DNA of 64,000 bases from Bin95 sp965220855 (GCA_965220855.1 CBDCQY010000001.1:372001-436000); one strand, 5' to 3'; shown: positions 10,017 to 19,900, counted from the first letter of the stretch. Notes: a model not told the origin generated them from the letters alone. Translations and numbers: made by a program.

Positions 10017-10488
10017 GGCGTCGGAATACACGCTTGCGGGCGCAATGCAACGGGCGCTCGCGCTGGCGCGCGCGGCGGCGGAGCGCCGGCCGGCCGACGC
10101 GCCGGTGGGCGCGCTGCTGCTGGACGGCGCCGGGCGGGCGCTGGCGGAGGCGGCGAACGAGGTCGAGCTGGCGGGCGACCCGACGGCGCATGCCGAGATG
10201 CTGGCGCTTCGCCGCGCCGCGCTGAGGCTCGGCCGCCCGCGCCTCGACGGCTGCACCCTGGTGGTGACGCTGGAGCCGTGCGCCATGTGCGCCCAGGCGG
10301 CGGCCCACGCCCGGATCGCCCGGCTGGCGTTCGGCGCCTGGGACCCCAAGGGCGGCGGCGTCGATCACGGCGCGCGCATCTTCGACCGCGACACCTGCCA
10401 CCACCGCCCGGAAGTCATCGGCGGCCTGATGGAAACCGAAGCCGCCGCCCTCCTCACCGAGTTCTTCAGAGAGCGGCGCGGACGGTAG
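10015..10488 (+). CDS. tadA: tRNA-specific adenosine deaminase TadA-type
   Basis: Deaminates A34 of tRNA-Arg to inosine. A deaminase fold with the zinc-binding histidine and catalytic glutamate in AHAEMLALRRA and the two zinc cysteines in EPCAMCAQAA; the C-terminus includes FDRDTCHHRPEV. It has 157 residues, the usual size. The ATG at 10015 has AGGAAG at good spacing and is preferred to 9988 and 10045. That start overlaps the divergent C26 hydrolase start by two bases (CATG), so there is no room for separate leaders: each gene's promoter must lie inside the other gene or transcripts must be leaderless. A related guanine or cytosine deaminase cannot be fully excluded. Confidence 0.82.
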   Translation: MASEYTLAGAMQRALALARAAAERRPADAPVGALLLDGAGRALAEAANEVELAGDPTAHAEMLALRRAALRLGRPRLDGCTLVVTLEPCAMCAQAAAHARIARLAFGAWDPKGGGVDHGARIFDRDTCHHRPEVIGGLMETEAAALLTEFFRERRGR

Positions 10489-10563
10489 GGTCCTCTTCGC
10501 GCTTGCCGGGAGGGGGCCGGCGGGGGACAATCGGGGTGCGGCGAGGGATAAGGAGACGGTTCC

Positions 10564-11523
10564 ATGTCGGTGGTGCTGGGCAGTGGGGAGCATCGCTATC
10601 GGGTGGTCGAGGACTGGGCGAAGCTGCCCGACGGCTGGGAGTTTCGCGATGTGGCGGCCGTCGCGGTGGACAGCCGCGACCGGGTCTATGTGTTCAATCG
10701 CGGCGAACACCCGATGATCGTCTTCGACCGCGAGGGCAATTTCATAACGTCCTGGGGCGAGGGCCGCTTCCCGCGCGCCCACGGCATTCATATCGGCCCC
10801 GACGAGACGCTCTACCTGACCGACGACGGCAGCCACACCGTCACCCGCTGCACGACCGAGGGCAAGGTGCTGATGACGCTGGGCGCCCCCGGCACGCCCG
10901 CGCCCTTCATGAGCAACGAGCCTTTCCACCGCTGCACCCACACCGCGCTCTCGCCGGACGGCCATCTCTTCGTCTCGGACGGCTATGGCAACGCCTGCGT
11001 GCACAAATACACGCCCGACGGCCGCCTGGTGAAAACCTGGGGCGAAAGCGGCTCCGACCCCGGCCAGTTCAACATCGTCCACAACATTACCGCCGACGAC
11101 GATGGCTGGATCTATGTCGCCGACCGCGAGAACCACCGCGTGCAGGTGTTCGACACCGAAGGGCGCTACGAGACGCAGTGGAACAATCTCCACCGGCCCT
11201 GCGGCCTCTACATGCCGCGCGGCTCCTGCCCGCATTGCGTCATCGGCGAGCTCGGGCCGGGCATGGCGGTCAACCGCAACGCGCCCAATCTCGGCCCCCG
11301 CCTCTCGATCGTGACGCATGAGGGCGCGCTCGTCGCCCGGCTCGGCGGCGAGGACGGCCCCGGCCTCTCCCCCGGCAAGTTCCTCGCCCCGCACGGCCTC
11401 GCGGTGGACAGCCGGGGCGACATCTATGTCGGCGAGGTCGCCTACACCAACTGGGAGGCGAGCTTCGGCGACCGGCCCCGGCCCCGCTGGCTGCGCACCC
11501 TGCAAAAGCTGGAAAAGCTCTGA
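10564..11523 (+). CDS. NHL-repeat beta-propeller protein (peptidyl-amidoglycolate-lyase-like)
   Basis: A 319-residue propeller made of NHL-type repeats: VAVDSRDRVYVFNRG, ALSPDGHLFVSDGYGN, NITADDDGWIYVADRENHRVQVFD and GLAVDSRGDIYVGEV. Relatives are annotated as peptidylglycine alpha-amidating lyases, yet the physiological substrate in bacteria is rarely known. A CxxC-like pair (GSCPHC) sits near residue 222. There is no signal peptide, so it is probably cytoplasmic. A strong ribosome site (AAGGAGA) precedes the ATG. It is the first gene of a tightly packed operon that continues through the SMP-30 protein, VOC protein, selenoprotein and enoyl-CoA hydratase, which suggests a catabolic role. Confidence 0.78.
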   Translation: MSVVLGSGEHRYRVVEDWAKLPDGWEFRDVAAVAVDSRDRVYVFNRGEHPMIVFDREGNFITSWGEGRFPRAHGIHIGPDETLYLTDDGSHTVTRCTTEGKVLMTLGAPGTPAPFMSNEPFHRCTHTALSPDGHLFVSDGYGNACVHKYTPDGRLVKTWGESGSDPGQFNIVHNITADDDGWIYVADRENHRVQVFDTEGRYETQWNNLHRPCGLYMPRGSCPHCVIGELGPGMAVNRNAPNLGPRLSIVTHEGALVARLGGEDGPGLSPGKFLAPHGLAVDSRGDIYVGEVAYTNWEASFGDRPRPRWLRTLQKLEKL

Positions 11524-11535
11524 GGCAGGCCGCCC

Positions 11536-12453
11536 ATGTTTCCCGAACCCCGGATCGTCGAGAGCCGCATCCACGCCGCCCTGCCGGAAGAGTTCCGCAT
11601 CCGGGAGGGCGAGAGCGCCTTTGCGCGCGACCTCTTTCGCGGCCGCAAGGTCGGCTCCTTCCTGGAGGGGCCGGCCTTCGACCCTCATGGCAATCTCCAC
11701 ATGGTGGATATCGCCTTCGGGCGCATCCTGAAGCTCGCCCCGGACGGCGCCTGGTCCGTCACGGCTCGGTATGACGGCCACCCCAACGGCATGAAGCGCC
11801 ACCTGGACGGGCGGCTGTTCGTCGCCGACCGGATACGCGGCGTCATGGTCGTCGATCCCGAGAGCGGGCGCGTCGAGACCTTTCTCGGCCCCGACCGCCT
11901 GCCGGGCTACAAGGGGCTGAACGACCTCTTCTTCGCCTCCAATGGCGATCTCTACTTCACCGACCAGGGGACGAGCGGGCTGCACGACCCGACGGGCCGC
12001 GTGTTCCGCTATACGGCCTCCGGGCGGCTCGACTGCCTGCTCGCCAACGGGCCCAGTCCGAACGGGCTGGTGATGAACCCGGAGGAGACCGAGCTCTATG
12101 TCGCCATGACGCGCGCCAACCAGGTCTGGCGGCTGCCGCTCCGCGAAGACGGCTCGGTGAACCGCGCCGGCCTGTTCTGCCAGCTGGTGGGCGGGCTCGG
12201 ACCGGACGGCCTGGCGATGGACCGGGCGGGCAATCTCGCGGTCGCCCACGCCGGCGGCGGGCAGGTCTGGCTCTGGTCGCCGGCCGGCCTGCCGACGCAC
12301 CGCGTCCCGGCTGCGGACGGCGGCCCGTTCACCACCAATCTCGCCTATGGCGGGGCCGACGGACGCACGCTGTTCGTCACGAGTTCCCTCAACGAGAATG
12401 TGCTGGCGGCCGAAATGCCGGAGCCGGGCCAGCCTTTGTTCGGAAGCGCTTGA
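11536..12453 (+). CDS. SMP-30/gluconolactonase-type lactone hydrolase
   Basis: A 305-residue six-bladed propeller of the SMP-30/LRE family, which hydrolyses lactones using a single metal ion. Characteristic segments are FLEGPAFDPHGNLHMVDI (metal-binding Glu near the N-terminus), PNGMKRHLDGRLFVADR, the metal Asn region YKGLNDLFFASNGDLYFTD, and GPSPNGLVMNPEETELYVA. It starts 12 nt after the NHL gene and is followed 22 nt later by the VOC gene. Within this operon it could open a lactone intermediate. The substrate is not predictable from sequence. Confidence 0.83.
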   Translation: MFPEPRIVESRIHAALPEEFRIREGESAFARDLFRGRKVGSFLEGPAFDPHGNLHMVDIAFGRILKLAPDGAWSVTARYDGHPNGMKRHLDGRLFVADRIRGVMVVDPESGRVETFLGPDRLPGYKGLNDLFFASNGDLYFTDQGTSGLHDPTGRVFRYTASGRLDCLLANGPSPNGLVMNPEETELYVAMTRANQVWRLPLREDGSVNRAGLFCQLVGGLGPDGLAMDRAGNLAVAHAGGGQVWLWSPAGLPTHRVPAADGGPFTTNLAYGGADGRTLFVTSSLNENVLAAEMPEPGQPLFGSA

Positions 12454-12475
12454 CGCCTGTTCGGGAGACGGAAGC

Positions 12476-12946
12476 ATGACGGACAAGGCCGCGCCGGTCG
12501 GCATCAACCATGTGGCGCTGGAGGTCGGCGACATCCAGGCGGCGCTCGACTTCTATGGCGGCTTCCTGCAGCTTCAGGTCGCGCGCCAGAGCGAGACGGC
12601 CGCCTTCGTCTATTTCGGCGACCAGTTCATCAACTTCTCGCTCGGCCGCCGGCAGGGGCCGGACGACAGCCGGCATTTCGGCATCGCCGTCGATGACAAG
12701 GCGCTGGCCATCCGGCGCCTGGAGGAGATGGGCGTGGCGTTTCTCGACGGCCCCTTCACCGATTTCCTCGATCCCTGGGGCAACCGGGTCGAACTCACCA
12801 CCTACACAAACATCCAGTTCACCAAGGCCGACCATGTGCTGCGCGCCATGGGTCTCGGTCATTTGCGCAAGACGCCGGAGGCGCTCGCGGAACTGGCCGC
12901 CAAGGGCATGGCGCCCGACGCCGCAAACGAGGAGGACGCACGATGA
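12476..12946 (+). CDS. VOC (glyoxalase/dioxygenase) superfamily protein
   Basis: A 156-residue vicinal-oxygen-chelate protein with two beta-alpha-beta-beta-beta units: GINHVALEVGDIQAALDFYGG at the front (metal His) and FLDPWGNRVELTTY at the back (metal Glu). Members isomerise, cleave or epimerise small substrates, or bind them without catalysis. The ATG at 12476 has GGGAGACGGAAG upstream and excludes the longer frame. The stop overlaps the start of the selenoprotein gene (ATGA), so the two are translationally coupled and probably act in one pathway. A similar but separate VOC gene lies at 59471. Confidence 0.83.
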   Translation: MTDKAAPVGINHVALEVGDIQAALDFYGGFLQLQVARQSETAAFVYFGDQFINFSLGRRQGPDDSRHFGIAVDDKALAIRRLEEMGVAFLDGPFTDFLDPWGNRVELTTYTNIQFTKADHVLRAMGLGHLRKTPEALAELAAKGMAPDAANEEDAR

Positions 12947-13875
12947 GCCAGCGCTTCGGATTCGCGCCGGCCGAGGACCGGCCGATCCCCTATCTGGACC
13001 GTATCGGGCGCTATTACCAAACGCTCGGCTACGGCAAGCCCTATGAGTGGGCGCATTATGTCGAGACGCCGTTCCGGCCGCTCGACAAGCCGCTCGCCGA
13101 GGCGCGCGTGGCGCTGATCACCACCGCCGCGCCCTTCCAGCCGGGCAAGGGCGACCAGGGGCCGGGCGCGCCCTACAACGCCGCCGCCAAGTTCTACCGG
13201 GTCTATTCCGGGTCGAGCGCGGACGACCCGGACCTGCGCATCTCGCATATCGGCATCGACCGCGCCCATACGACGGCCGAGGATATCGGCAGCTGGTTCC
13301 CGCTCCGCGCGTTGCGCGAGGCGGCCGCGGAGGGGCGCATCGGCGCGCTCGCGCCACGCTTCCACGGCGCGCCCACCAATCGCAGCCACGCCCGGACCCT
13401 GGAGGTCGATGCGCCGGAGCTGTTGCGGCGCTGCCGGGAGGACGGGGCCGACGCGGCCATCCTCGCCGCCAATTGACCGGTGTGCCACCAGACCGTGAGT
13501 CTGGCCGCACGCACGCTGGAAGCCGCCGGAATCGCCACCGTCGTGATGGGCTGCGCGAGGGATATCGTCGAGCATGTGGGCGCGCCGCGCTTCCTGTTCA
13601 GCGACTTCCCGCTCGGCAATCCCGCCGGGCGCCCGCACGATCCGGACTCGCAGCGCGCGACGCTCGCGCTGGCGCTCCGGCTGCTGGAAAGCGCGCCGGG
13701 GCCGAACACCACGGTGCGCAATCCGCTGCGCTGGGCCGCCGACGCAGCCTGGAAGCGCGACTTCTCCAACATCGATCTGCTGTCGCAGGAGGAGATCGAG
13801 CGCCGCCGGGCGGAGTTCGACCGCATCAAGCAGGTCGCGAAGGACCGCCGCGAGGAGGATGCGGCCGCCAGCTGA
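12943..13875 (+). CDS. GrdB/PrdB-family selenoprotein with in-frame UGA (Sec178)
   Basis: One 310-residue frame interrupted only by the TGA at 13474-13476. Homology to the glycine/sarcosine/betaine/D-proline reductase selenoprotein B family runs unbroken across it: GADAAILAAN, then Sec, then PVCHQTVSLAARTLEAAG and FLFSDFPLGNPAGRPHD. Sec178 and Cys181 form a UxxC redox motif; I recall Cys in place of Sec in many aerobic relatives. A SECIS-like hairpin starts 11 nt after the UGA. The start overlaps the VOC gene stop (ATGA). Classical GrdB makes acetyl phosphate with GrdA and GrdC, but none of those is here and the setting is not a clostridial reductase operon. The likely role is reductive or redox chemistry in this operon's catabolic pathway. 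The alternative reading is two broken ORFs. Confidence 0.85.
13474..13504 (+). promoter_or_regulatory. Bacterial SECIS-type hairpin after UGA at 13474
   Basis: The UGA is followed by 11 nt and then a perfect 6-bp stem, CCAGAC (13488-13493) with GTCTGG (13499-13504), enclosing loop CGTGA. Bacterial SECIS elements lie directly downstream of the UGA inside the coding region and have a small apical loop with a G among its first two bases; this one does. Size and spacing match the hairpins at 30807 and 41409. Drawn by hand, not computed. Confidence 0.7.
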
Positions 13876-13928
13876 GGGCGCTATACCGGCGGGAATCGGA
13901 CGCGCCCGGCGGGGCGGGAGGGGAAGCG

Positions 13929-14717
13929 ATGGACTATGCCGGCGGCAGGATGCTGGCCCGCAAGGATGGCGGGATCGGCTGGATGACCTTCAACAATCCG
14001 GCCCGGCGCAACGCCATGTCGATGGAGATGTGGGAGGGCGTGGACCGGATCCTGGCCGATTTCGAGGCCGACCCGGAGGTGCGCGCGATCGTGCTGACCG
14101 GAGCGGGCGACCGCGCCTTCGTCTCCGGGGCGGATATCTCGCAATTCGAGAAGAACCGCGCCGACGCGGACGCCGCCGCGCGCTATGCGGCGGCGACCGA
14201 GGCCGGCCGCAGCCGGCTCCGCGAGGCGGAGAAGCCCACGATCGCCATGATCCGGGGCTTCTGCCTCGGCGGCGGGCTCGGCATCGCCATGACCTGCGAT
14301 CTGCGCTTCGCGGCCGAGGGTTCCGAGCTCGGCATTCCGGCCGCCCGGCTCGGCATCGCCTACACCGCCGACAATGTGCAGAGCCTGGTGCAGCTGGTCG
14401 GGCCGGCGCGCGCCAAGGACATCCTGTTCTCGGGCCGGCGGCTGCCGGCGGACGAGGCGCTGGCGATCGGGCTGATCGACCGGCTGCTGCCGGCGGCGGA
14501 GCTGGAGGCGGCGACGCGCGACTATGCCGCCCGGCTGGCGGCCAACGCGCCGCTCTCGATCCGCGCCTCCAAGCTCACCATCCGCGACCTGCTGGCGGAG
14601 GCCCGCGAGCCGGGCCTGGTGGAGGCGCTCGCCGCCGCCTGCTTCGAGAGCGCCGACTATCGCGAGGGCCGCACCGCCTTCATGGAAAAGCGCCCCCCGG
14701 TCTTCACCGGCCGCTGA
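13929..14717 (+). CDS. Enoyl-CoA hydratase/isomerase family protein (crotonase)
   Basis: A 262-residue crotonase-fold enzyme acting on acyl-CoA thioesters. Visible signatures: the N-terminal strand GIGWMTFNNPARRNAMS, the first oxyanion-hole segment AFVSGADISQF and the second AMIRGFCLGGGLGIAMTCDLRFA, then GIPAARLGIAY. The usual hydratase glutamates are not obvious at the standard places, so it may be an isomerase or another crotonase. The ATG at 13929 has a strong ribosome site (GGGAGGGGAAG). It lies 53 nt after the selenoprotein gene and probably ends the operon that starts at 10564, consistent with degradation to CoA-linked intermediates. Confidence 0.85.
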   Translation: MDYAGGRMLARKDGGIGWMTFNNPARRNAMSMEMWEGVDRILADFEADPEVRAIVLTGAGDRAFVSGADISQFEKNRADADAAARYAAATEAGRSRLREAEKPTIAMIRGFCLGGGLGIAMTCDLRFAAEGSELGIPAARLGIAYTADNVQSLVQLVGPARAKDILFSGRRLPADEALAIGLIDRLLPAAELEAATRDYAARLAANAPLSIRASKLTIRDLLAEAREPGLVEALAAACFESADYREGRTAFMEKRPPVFTGR

Positions 14718-14734
14718 GCGGTGGCGGAGCCGCG

Positions 14735-15583
14735 CTACCCGCGCTCGGCGGCGAGCGCCTCGCTGGCGGCCCAGAGGCGCTCCTGGTCCTCGACCGAGTG
14801 CGAGGCCTTCGAGGAGGACGCCTCCCCGCGCCCGGAGAAATAGCGCCCGCTGACGCCGGCCAGCGCGGGGTCGGCGGCGAGCCGGATGCTGAGCGCCGCT
14901 CCGGCCTCCTCGCCGATCGCGCCGGCGAGCCGGAAGGCGAGCCGCAGCGCGGTGCGGAACGCAAACCCGTTGTCGCTGCCGAAGCGGCTCGCCACCACCC
15001 CCGGATGCAGCGCGTTGACCGCGACCGGCCCGCCCTCCAGCCGGCGCGCCAGCGCATAGGCGAACATCACATTGGCGAGCTTGGAGCGGCAATAGGCCCG
15101 CCAGGCGCTGTAGCGGTTCGCGCTCTGCAGGTCGTCGAAGTCCAGCCGGGCGCGCAGATGGGCGCGCGAGGCCACCACCACGATCCGCCCGGCCTCCGCC
15201 GCCTGCAGGCGGTCGAGCAGCAGGTTGGTGAGCAGGAAATAGCTCATATGGTTGAGCGCGAAGGTGGCCTCCAGCCCCTCGGCCGTCACCCGCCGGCTGG
15301 CGAACACCGCGCCCGCATTGTTGACCAGCACATCCAGCCGGTCGAGCCGCTCGGCCAGGTCGCGGACGAGGCGGCGGACCTCGGCCAGGCGCGAGAGGTC
15401 GGCGCGGGCGAAGGCGACGTCCGCCCCCGGCGTTTCGGCGCGGATGGCGCGCGCGGCGCGCTCGCCGCGCTGCGGATCGCGGCCGACCATGGTGACCGCC
15501 GCGCCCCGGGCCGCGAGCGCGCGGGCGGTCTGGAAGCCGATGCCGGCGGTGGCGCCGGTGACGAGTGCGTTCTTGCCCTGCAT
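14735..15583 (-). CDS. Short-chain dehydrogenase/reductase (retinol-dehydrogenase-like)
   Basis: A 282-residue NAD(P)-dependent SDR. The cofactor loop is VTGATAGIGFQTARALA; NNAG is present (DVLVNNAGAV); the catalytic Ser lies in IVVVASRAH; the active-site Tyr and Lys in YCRSKLAN; and the post-catalytic PG in LHPGVVASRFG. The arginine after the glycine loop (GRDPQR) suggests NADPH. Overall it resembles WWOX/retinol dehydrogenase-type SDRs. It is convergent with the enoyl-CoA hydratase gene, leaving 17 nt between stops, and stands alone in transcription. The substrate is unknown. Confidence 0.85.
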   Translation of the reverse strand: MQGKNALVTGATAGIGFQTARALAARGAAVTMVGRDPQRGERAARAIRAETPGADVAFARADLSRLAEVRRLVRDLAERLDRLDVLVNNAGAVFASRRVTAEGLEATFALNHMSYFLLTNLLLDRLQAAEAGRIVVVASRAHLRARLDFDDLQSANRYSAWRAYCRSKLANVMFAYALARRLEGGPVAVNALHPGVVASRFGSDNGFAFRTALRLAFRLAGAIGEEAGAALSIRLAADPALAGVSGRYFSGRGEASSSKASHSVEDQERLWAASEALAAERG

Positions 15584-15639
15584 GGGCCGGCAGTTTACAG
15601 CCTTGGACGCAGGAACGGAACGACAAGGGACGGCCCCCC

Positions 15640-16905
15640 ATGACCCGGACGCTGGAGCGCATCGCCGCCGCCGTGGACGAAGCCGGCCTCTGGCGCATGC
15701 ATGAGGAGATGGCGCGTTTCGGCGCGACGCCGGCGGGCGGCGTCTGCCGCGAGGCGCTGACGCCGGAGGACCTGGAGGCGCGGGTGCGCCTTGCGGAGTG
15801 GGGCCGGCAAGCGGGCCTTTCGCTCGCGGTCGATGCGATCGGCAACATGTTCCTTCGACGCGAGGGGCGGGAGCCGGGGCTGGCGCCGGTCGCCACCGGC
15901 AGCCATCTCGATTCGCAGCCGACCGGCGGGCGCTTCGACGGCAGCTTCGGCGTGCTGGCCGGGCTGGAGGCGCTGCTGGCGCTGGAGCGCGCCGGCGTCG
16001 CCACGCGCGCGCCGGTCGAACTGATCAACTGGACCAATGAGGAGGGCGGGCGCTTCGTGCCGGGCGTGATGGGCTCGGGCGTCTATGCCGAGCCCGCAAC
16101 GCTCGACGCCATGCTGGCGGTGCGCGACAAGGCCGGCGTCCGGCTCGGCGAGGATCTGGCGAAGCTCACGCCCCTGCTGGAGGCCGGCGGCCCCGTCGGC
16201 GAACGGGCGCTCGGCGCGCCCATGGGCGCGTTCGTCGAGGGCCATATCGAGCAGGCGCCGCGCCTGGAGGAGACCGGCAATGTCATCGGCGTGGTCACCG
16301 GCATCCAGGGCACGCGCAAGTTCCAGGTGGAGGTGCTGGGCGAGGAGGCCCACGCCGGCACCACGCCAAGGCGGCGGCGCAAGGACGCGCTGCTGGCGGC
16401 GGCCTGCATGGCCCAGGCGCTGCACCGCATGATGGAGGACGCCGACGACCTGCTGCGCTTCACCATCGGCGCGTTCCAGGCCTTTCCGGGCGCGCCCTCG
16501 GTGGTGCCGGGGCGGGTGCGCTTCTCGATCGATTTCCGCCACCCCGACGATGCGCTGCGCGCCCGGCTGGGGGATCGCATCCGCCCGCTCTGCGAGGCGC
16601 TGGCGGGGCCTTGCGAGGTGCGTATCGAGGAACCGCAGGCGGCGGCCTCGGTCGATTTCCACGGGGCCGCGATCGAGGCGGTGCGCCGCGCGGTGGAGAT
16701 CGTCGGCGCGCCGCATATGGACCTCTATTCCGGGGCCGGCCACGACGCCCGCAACATGGCGCGGCTCTGCCCCTCGGCCATGGTGTTCGTGCCCTGCGAG
16801 AAGGGGATCAGCCACAATGAGGCCGAGAACGCCAGGCCCGAACATCTGGCCGCCGGCGCCCGCGTCATCGCCGTCGCGCTCGCCGACCTCGCCGGCGTCG
16901 TCTGA
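15640..16905 (+). CDS. Zn-dependent amidohydrolase of the hydantoinase/carbamoylase (M20) family
   Basis: A 421-residue binuclear zinc enzyme that hydrolyses N-carbamoyl amino acids, ureido compounds or similar amides. Zinc and substrate motifs appear in order: GSHLDSQPTGGRFDGSFGVLAGLE, then WTNEEGGRF, a dimerisation-domain histidine in EAHAGTTPRRRRKDAL, and the C-terminal SGAGHDARNMA and KGISHNEAE. Family members include N-carbamoyl-L-amino-acid hydrolase, beta-ureidopropionase and allantoate amidohydrolase; the sequence alone does not decide among them. The ATG at 15640 lies 57 nt after the start of the divergent SDR gene. Confidence 0.87.
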   Translation: MTRTLERIAAAVDEAGLWRMHEEMARFGATPAGGVCREALTPEDLEARVRLAEWGRQAGLSLAVDAIGNMFLRREGREPGLAPVATGSHLDSQPTGGRFDGSFGVLAGLEALLALERAGVATRAPVELINWTNEEGGRFVPGVMGSGVYAEPATLDAMLAVRDKAGVRLGEDLAKLTPLLEAGGPVGERALGAPMGAFVEGHIEQAPRLEETGNVIGVVTGIQGTRKFQVEVLGEEAHAGTTPRRRRKDALLAAACMAQALHRMMEDADDLLRFTIGAFQAFPGAPSVVPGRVRFSIDFRHPDDALRARLGDRIRPLCEALAGPCEVRIEEPQAAASVDFHGAAIEAVRRAVEIVGAPHMDLYSGAGHDARNMARLCPSAMVFVPCEKGISHNEAENARPEHLAAGARVIAVALADLAGVV

Positions 16906-16928
16906 ACGGGCCGAGGCTTCTGCGCCCT

Positions 16929-19900
16929 TCAGAATCTGAGGTGGAGTTGTAGTCCGAATCTGAGGTCGGACGGTTGGTTGGGGGCGTCGCGGCGTTCTCC
17001 GGTGAGGGTGGCGGCGAGGTCGGGGCGCCATTCGAACTCGGCCCCGGTGGCGAGGCGGCGGGTGTCGCGCTCGCCGAGGGCGAGTTCGACGAAGGGCGTC
17101 AGCAGCCCGCCGTGCGGCGTCGCCAGCCCGTAGCCGAGGCGCGAGGCCAGCGCGGCGCCGCCGCCCGCGCGCTCCTCCAGGCTTGCGAAGATGTCCGGGC
17201 CTTGCAGCGCGCCCTCGCCTTGCAGGCCCCAGGTCGGGGCCAGCGACAGCGACAGACCGCGCCCGTCCGGGGCCGCCTTCCACACCGCCTCCACGCCGCC
17301 GCCCCAGTTCCGCCGCCGCTCGGCCGAATGCAGCGCCAGCCAGCGCGCCGAGGCGGAGAAGCCGAAGCGCGGGTCCGATGTCGCAATGCGCAGGCCGGCG
17401 GAGAGTTCCAGGCCCGCGCCCGCCAGCCCGTCGCCCGCATCCTGGGCCACCGCCGCCGCGCCGCGCGGCGCCAGCGCCAGCGTCCCCAGCCGGAAGGCGC
17501 TGTGCTCCGCCTCCACGCCGGCCCGCAAGCGCCGGCCCTCCGCCCGCAGCCCGCCCAGCACGCCGCTCGCCCCGCCGCCGGTCTTCACCTGCGCCGCTTC
17601 AAGACCGCCCCTCGCCCGCAGGCTGACGCCGCCGCCGCGCCAGAGCGGAGCCTCGCCGCCGATCGACGCCAGCAGCGCCTCCAGCTTCGCCTTCTCCGTC
17701 CGCTGGCCCACGCGGCGATATTCCGCCGCGCCGCGACCCGCGCCCAGAACCAGTTGCAGCGCCCCGCCGCCCCGCGTCTCGACGCGAAGATAAGGCCAGC
17801 CGACGGTCAGCCGGGTCAGCAGTTCCGCCGTCTCGTCGGCCAGGCTGAAGCGCCCGAACTCGATCCGCCCCTCACCCCGCGACAGCGCCGCGCCGGCCAC
17901 CAGATTCTCGCGCACATAGCGGTCCACCCCCAGCCACGCGGTGCGCAGCGCGCCCTCATAGCGCCCCTGCGTCAGGCCGCCGCTGAAGTGCGCAAGATCG
18001 CCATGGCCCCAGACGGTCCAGCGCCGGTCCGACGCTCCGTCGCAGCCGGCAGACCAGCGGAACGCGCTTTTGCCGAGCGCCTCGCCCGGCGTCGGGCGAC
18101 GCTCGCCCGTCCGGCGGTCCCGCGCCTCCGCCCCGCCGGCGCGCACCGTCTCGCCGCCGAGCGTCACCGCCGTATCGCAGCCGCCGAAACGCCCCTGCAA
18201 GGCCGCAGACATGCCAGACAGCGTGTCGAGCGCCACATCCACCAGCGCCGGCTCCGCCAGACGCCGCTCCGCTTCCGGCAGCGCCGCCACCCCCGTGACC
18301 GGCGGGTTCGTGTCGGTCACCGTCACCGGCAGCGAGCCGTCCGCGAGGTCGTCATAGCCGCCGCCCGAAGGATCGACGGTCAGCGTGGCGCTCTCGTTCG
18401 CCGCATCGTCGTCCTTCGCCGCGCTCACCGTCACCGTCTGCGCCACATTCCAGTCCGAGGGCGTGAAGGTCAGGCTGGCGGGGCTCACGGTCACATCGCC
18501 ATGGTCCGAAGAGACCGCCACCGTCACCCGCCCCTTCGGAAGCGCCGCCAGCGCCAGGGTGAAGCTTGCCGACGAACCCTCCGCGATCGCCAGGCTCGCC
18601 GGCGCCAGCGTCAGGCCCGCGCCCGCCACATCGCCGTCGGTCACCGTCACCAGCACCGCCCCCTCCGTCAGGCCGTCATAGCCGCCGCCCGAGGGGTCGA
18701 GGCCGAGCTTGGCGCTCTCGTCCTCCTCATCCTCGTCCTCCGCCGCAGTGACCGTCACCGTCCGCGCCACATTCCAGTCCGAGGGCGTGAAGGTCAGCTC
18801 GGCCGGGTTCACCGTCACCGCGCCATGGTCCGACGACACCGGCACCGTCACCGGCCCTTGCGGGGCCGTCGCCAGCGCCGCCGTGAAGCGCTCCGTCCCC
18901 CCTTCCGGAACCGTCAGCACCGCCGGGATCACCGTCAGCCCCGCGCCCGACAGGTCGCCATCGCGCACCGTCACCGCGAGCGTCCCGTCCGCCAGGCGGT
19001 CATAGCCGCCGCCCGAGGGGTCGAGGACCAGCAGCGCGCTGTCGTCCTCCGCATCGCCGTCCCGGCCCGCGCGCGCCGTCACCGTCTGCGGCGCATTCCA
19101 GTTGGACGGCGTGAAGGTCAGCGCCGCCCTGTCCAGCGTCACATCGCCATTGTCCGACGACAGCGCCACCGCCACCGGCCCCACAGGCAGGGCCGCCAGC
19201 GACACCGTGAAGCTCCCCGACGAACCCTCCGCGAGCGCCAGGCTCGCCGGCGCTACGATCAGCCCGGCGTCATCGTCGCTCACCGTCACCGACACCGAGC
19301 CGCCCGACACGCCGTCATAGCCGCCGCCCGAGAGCGCGAGGCCGACCGAGGCGCTGTCGTCGCCCGCGTCCTCGTCCCGGGCCGCGCGCACCGTCACCGT
19401 CCGCGCCTGGCTCCAGTCCGAGGTCGTGAAGGTCAGCCCCGCCTTGTCCAGCGTCACATCGCCATTGTCGGAGGTGAGCGCCACCGTCACCGGCCCCGTC
19501 GGAACCGCCGCCAGCGCCACCGTGAAGCTGTCCGACGAACCTTCCGGCATGGCGAGGCTGACCGGAGCCACCTTGAGCCGCGCGTCCCGGTCGGTCACCG
19601 TCACCGCCACAGACCCGTCCGCCAGGGCGTCATAGCCGCCGCCCGAGGGGTCGAGGCCGAGCGTGGCGCTTTCGTTGGCCGCGTCGGCGTCCCCGGCCGC
19701 GCTCGCCGTCACCGTCTGCGGCGCATTCCAGTCGGAGGTCGTGAAGGTCAGCCTGGCGGGGTTCAGACTCACATCGCCATTGTCCGAGGAGAGCGCCACC
19801 GTCACCGTCCCGGTCGGAACCGCCGCCAGCGCCACCGTGAAGGTCTCCGAAGAACCCTCGGCGATCGTCAGGCTCTCCGGCGCCGCGACCAGCCCCGCGC

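Noticed and set aside
9769..12534. 921-codon minus-strand frame opposite tadA, the NHL gene and the SMP-30 gene
   Set aside because: The plus strand carries recognisable families across this stretch; the minus frame has no recognisable motif and biased composition.
13474..13476. Treating the GrdB-type frame break as a pseudogene
   Set aside because: No frameshift, family similarity is continuous on both sides, coupling to neighbours is intact, and a hairpin follows the UGA.
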